Shown: positions 9,204 through 11,027 of the stretch, one piece after another
How positions within the stretch are numbered: the stretch's first letter is position 1
How the letters are laid out: every line of letters begins with the position of its first letter
Assembly (NCBI GenBank): GCA_016748015.1
Contig: JAAOMT010000495.1
Span: forward strand, 64,001 to 75,027
Direction: 5' to 3'
Length of the DNA: 11,027 nt
Source: Geosiphon pyriformis
Taxonomy: Eukaryota > Glomeromycota > Glomeromycetes > Archaeosporales > Geosiphonaceae
The notes under the pieces: generated by a model
Seen by the model: the letters and a program-made list of their open reading frames with translations, nothing else
Databases searched by the model: none
What the model was told of the DNA's origin: nothing
Program-made: the position numbers and the translations under genes

Positions 9204-9392
9204 AATGCGCAGCATACAGCCTTTTTATTATCTTCAAATTAAAATCGGATAATCTCTTGTTTGTTTATTCTCATGATCTCTAAGAAGAGCTTAAGATAAA
9301 TCTTTGATTATTTGGTTGGTTTTACTTTAATTTACCCTTTTAATCAGCCATTTTCCCCTTTAAAAAGCAAAATTCTTTTACAAATCTTAAAA

Positions 9393-11027
9393 ATGAACTT
9401 TAAAAGCTCCATTCTTTTATACCATTTAACGCATCGAATAAGAGGGGATAAGTGTAATCAGCAAACTCTTTTCTTTAGAATTTTCATGGTTTTTATTGCA
9501 TTTTTAGCCTTTACTGGGTATTCTAATAATGCAACACCTATATTAAACGGTAACCTAAATAATACCCAAGTGGATCCAACGTATTTCTTTCCAGATATTG
9601 GCAGTATCACAGATTCTTTTATAAGTGAAGTTCTCGCATTAGATATCAATAAAAATGATAAGGCTTATCAAAGCCAGATTTTTGCGAAAACTACCGATGG
9701 CCTTGGATCCATCAACGTTGACCAAGTCCAGAATTCTCCAAGTGATCCAAACAACGATTTAATCACTATTATTGCTGACGATGATTCATCCCTTGAAATT
9801 CCTAACGATGATCAATTCACTGGAATTAACGATCAATTTGCAACAAATACATTAAGTTCAATGGATTCGAGTTTACCAACTTTAGAGAATGAACCCGACA
9901 AAGAGCTAGGGCCAGAGCTTCCTCCCCTAGGATTTGATATTAATACGGAACTAGAAACTAGAGAACCTGTAGTAAATTCTAATTCATTTACTAGCAACTT
10001 CGGAGATCTCTTCCGAAATAATTGGGACAAAGAAAAAATTACAGTCGAAAGTTGGAGTGATACTGCCAAACACATCAAATTTAATGCCAGATTAGCAAAT
10101 GCAGCTTACTGTAATAATTCCAAGGTGTCAATTCGGTATTTTGGTAAATTGAATTTCACATCTTTTCTTCTTACACTTCTCACAAAAAAATTTTCTTGAC
10201 AATTTTTTTATCTCTTAGATAATCATAATTCTGAGGCACAAATTCTTTTTGCTGCGTTTGCTGGTGTTGGATTTGAGTTGCGGAACTTTGTAGAAACCAA
10301 AGATATAGCTCAAGTGCAATATCCTTTTTGGGATGATGAAAAGCTTTATCATCAAAAATATTATCCTTCTGGATGGGACAAACAAAAGGTTCACAAAGGA
10401 ATTTATAACCTATGGCGACCAGCACAGGAAAAATTTATAGAAAAAATGGAATCTATGTCTGAATTGAATAATGCCATTATTCAGTTGGTTGGGCATGGAC
10501 TTGGTGGAGGTACCACATCAGAAATTCTCATATTTTTCAAATAATTCTTATCAAAACTATTTCTCACCCTTGAAATATTGATTTGCAAAAGCATATGCCT
10601 TATTTGCGGGGTTGGCCTTTCTATCAAAGCATGAAGACCGAAAGATGACAATTTATACTTTTGGAGAACCAAGACTAGGAAACAAGCACTTTGCTGGACT
10701 TATCAACAATCTAATCAAAGAAAAACGACTTGATGTTTTCCGAGGAACAACACCCGGTGATCCAATCATTCATTGGCCAAATTTACCCAATTTAGATTTT
10801 ATAGCCGATTCAAAAGGTCAAATCCCATCGAATATTCGCTACCAGCATCATCAAAAGGAGTTTATGTATGTGTCAGAAACAGATAGATTATATGAATGTA
10901 AAATTCCTACATCAGGAGAAGAAAACAAAGTAAGCATTTTTTTTCTACTAGTATTTCGATTGATGTTTACTCTAATATAATCTTATTCTTGAACTCCACT
11001 ATTTTTCTATAATATTAAGGACTGTGC
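9393..11027 (+). CDS. Gene C: class-3 lipase-like protein with Ser-to-Gly nucleophile and long acidic N-terminal linker (3' partial)
   Basis: Proposed exons are 9393-10143, 10219-10509, 10592-10929 and 11020 to beyond the edge (phases 1, 1, 0), giving 460 complete codons so far. The first two bases-in-frame codons of exon 4 read D-C, matching the Cys that opens the last exon of genes A and B. Residues 27-41 are hydrophobic and lead into TGYSNNA, a signal peptide. A start at M32 (9486) would give a more typical signal, so the N-terminus is uncertain. Residues about 50-215 form a low-complexity Asp/Glu/Ser/Pro/Asn-rich stretch with no counterpart in A or B, probably disordered. The hydrolase domain begins at NARLANAAYC (231-240) and continues with ILFAAFAG (FRG replaced by FAG), KVHKGIYNLW, the elbow VGHGLGGAYAL (G344 for Ser), TFGEPRLGN, PGDPIIHWP (D404) and YQHHQKEF (H433/H434). 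Asp and His positions are kept; the Ser and the oxyanion loop are not. The exon 1-2 junction is the least certain, and the acceptor at 10591 is the weak CAAAAG. Confidence 0.78.

Larger units (their letters stand above)
8180..9392. other. Long gap upstream of gene C
   Basis: No complete gene is seen. A short open stretch at 8572-8670 reads KFVQLREVEFRYIENILK and onward to TGA; it could be a further remnant of the 7662-8179 relic, but the sequence between is full of stops. A pyrimidine-rich imperfect TTTCTC repeat covers 8312-8343. The rest is A/T-rich until the C-rich block at 9192-9203 in the presumed gene C promoter. Confidence 0.45.

Noticed and set aside
9458-10672. Four - strand open frames (9458-9649, 9833-10078, 10180-10425, 10481-10672)
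   Set aside because: Each lies opposite the exons of gene C and is explained as the antisense shadow of a coding frame.
1-11027. CRISPR arrays, tRNA or rRNA genes, bacterial operon signals and transposase genes
   Set aside because: No regularly spaced long repeats, no tRNA cloverleaf landmarks, no rRNA-like conserved blocks and no transposase or reverse-transcriptase motifs were recognised; the spliced gene structure points to eukaryotic nuclear DNA.

Overview
The window looks like AT-rich eukaryotic nuclear DNA, most likely fungal. All recognisable genes are on the + strand and are split by short GT-AG introns of about 70-120 bp. Exons are richer in G+C than the long A/T-dominated gaps, which carry many microsatellites. 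This composition, together with a cluster of class-3 lipase-like genes beside a GDSL (SGNH) hydrolase relic, resembles arbuscular mycorrhizal fungi (Glomeromycotina, Rhizophagus-like). That taxonomic guess is inference; another AT-rich early-diverging fungus is possible.

Layout: 1-2106 is non-coding. 2107-3782 is lipase-like gene A (5 exons, 429 aa). 4364-5096 is a broken GDSL/SGNH esterase gene. 5621-7066 is lipase-like gene B (4 exons, about 397 aa). 7067-9392 is a long gap holding an unidentified decayed coding stretch (about 7662-8179). 9393 to the window end is lipase-like gene C (exons 1-3 plus the first 8 bases of exon 4; it runs off the edge).

Genes A, B and C are tandem paralogues. 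They share the fungal lipase (class 3) core, an intron inserted directly behind the nucleophile elbow, a middle exon block of nearly constant length (288/291/291 nt) and a last intron just before a Cys. Their N-termini are unrelated, but each has one hydrophobic signal-type segment, so the products probably enter the secretory pathway.

The most notable observation is that all three replace the catalytic serine of the GxSxG elbow with glycine (GHGIGG, GHGIGG, GHGLGG), while the positions of the catalytic Asp and His are kept. The usual FRGT/FRGS oxyanion loop is also changed in each. The genes are otherwise open, with consistent splice phases, so this looks like a tandem family of secreted or membrane-anchored lipase pseudoenzymes rather than three decaying lipases. 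Exon coordinates were deduced by hand from reading frame, splice consensus and alignment among the three copies; no transcript evidence was available.
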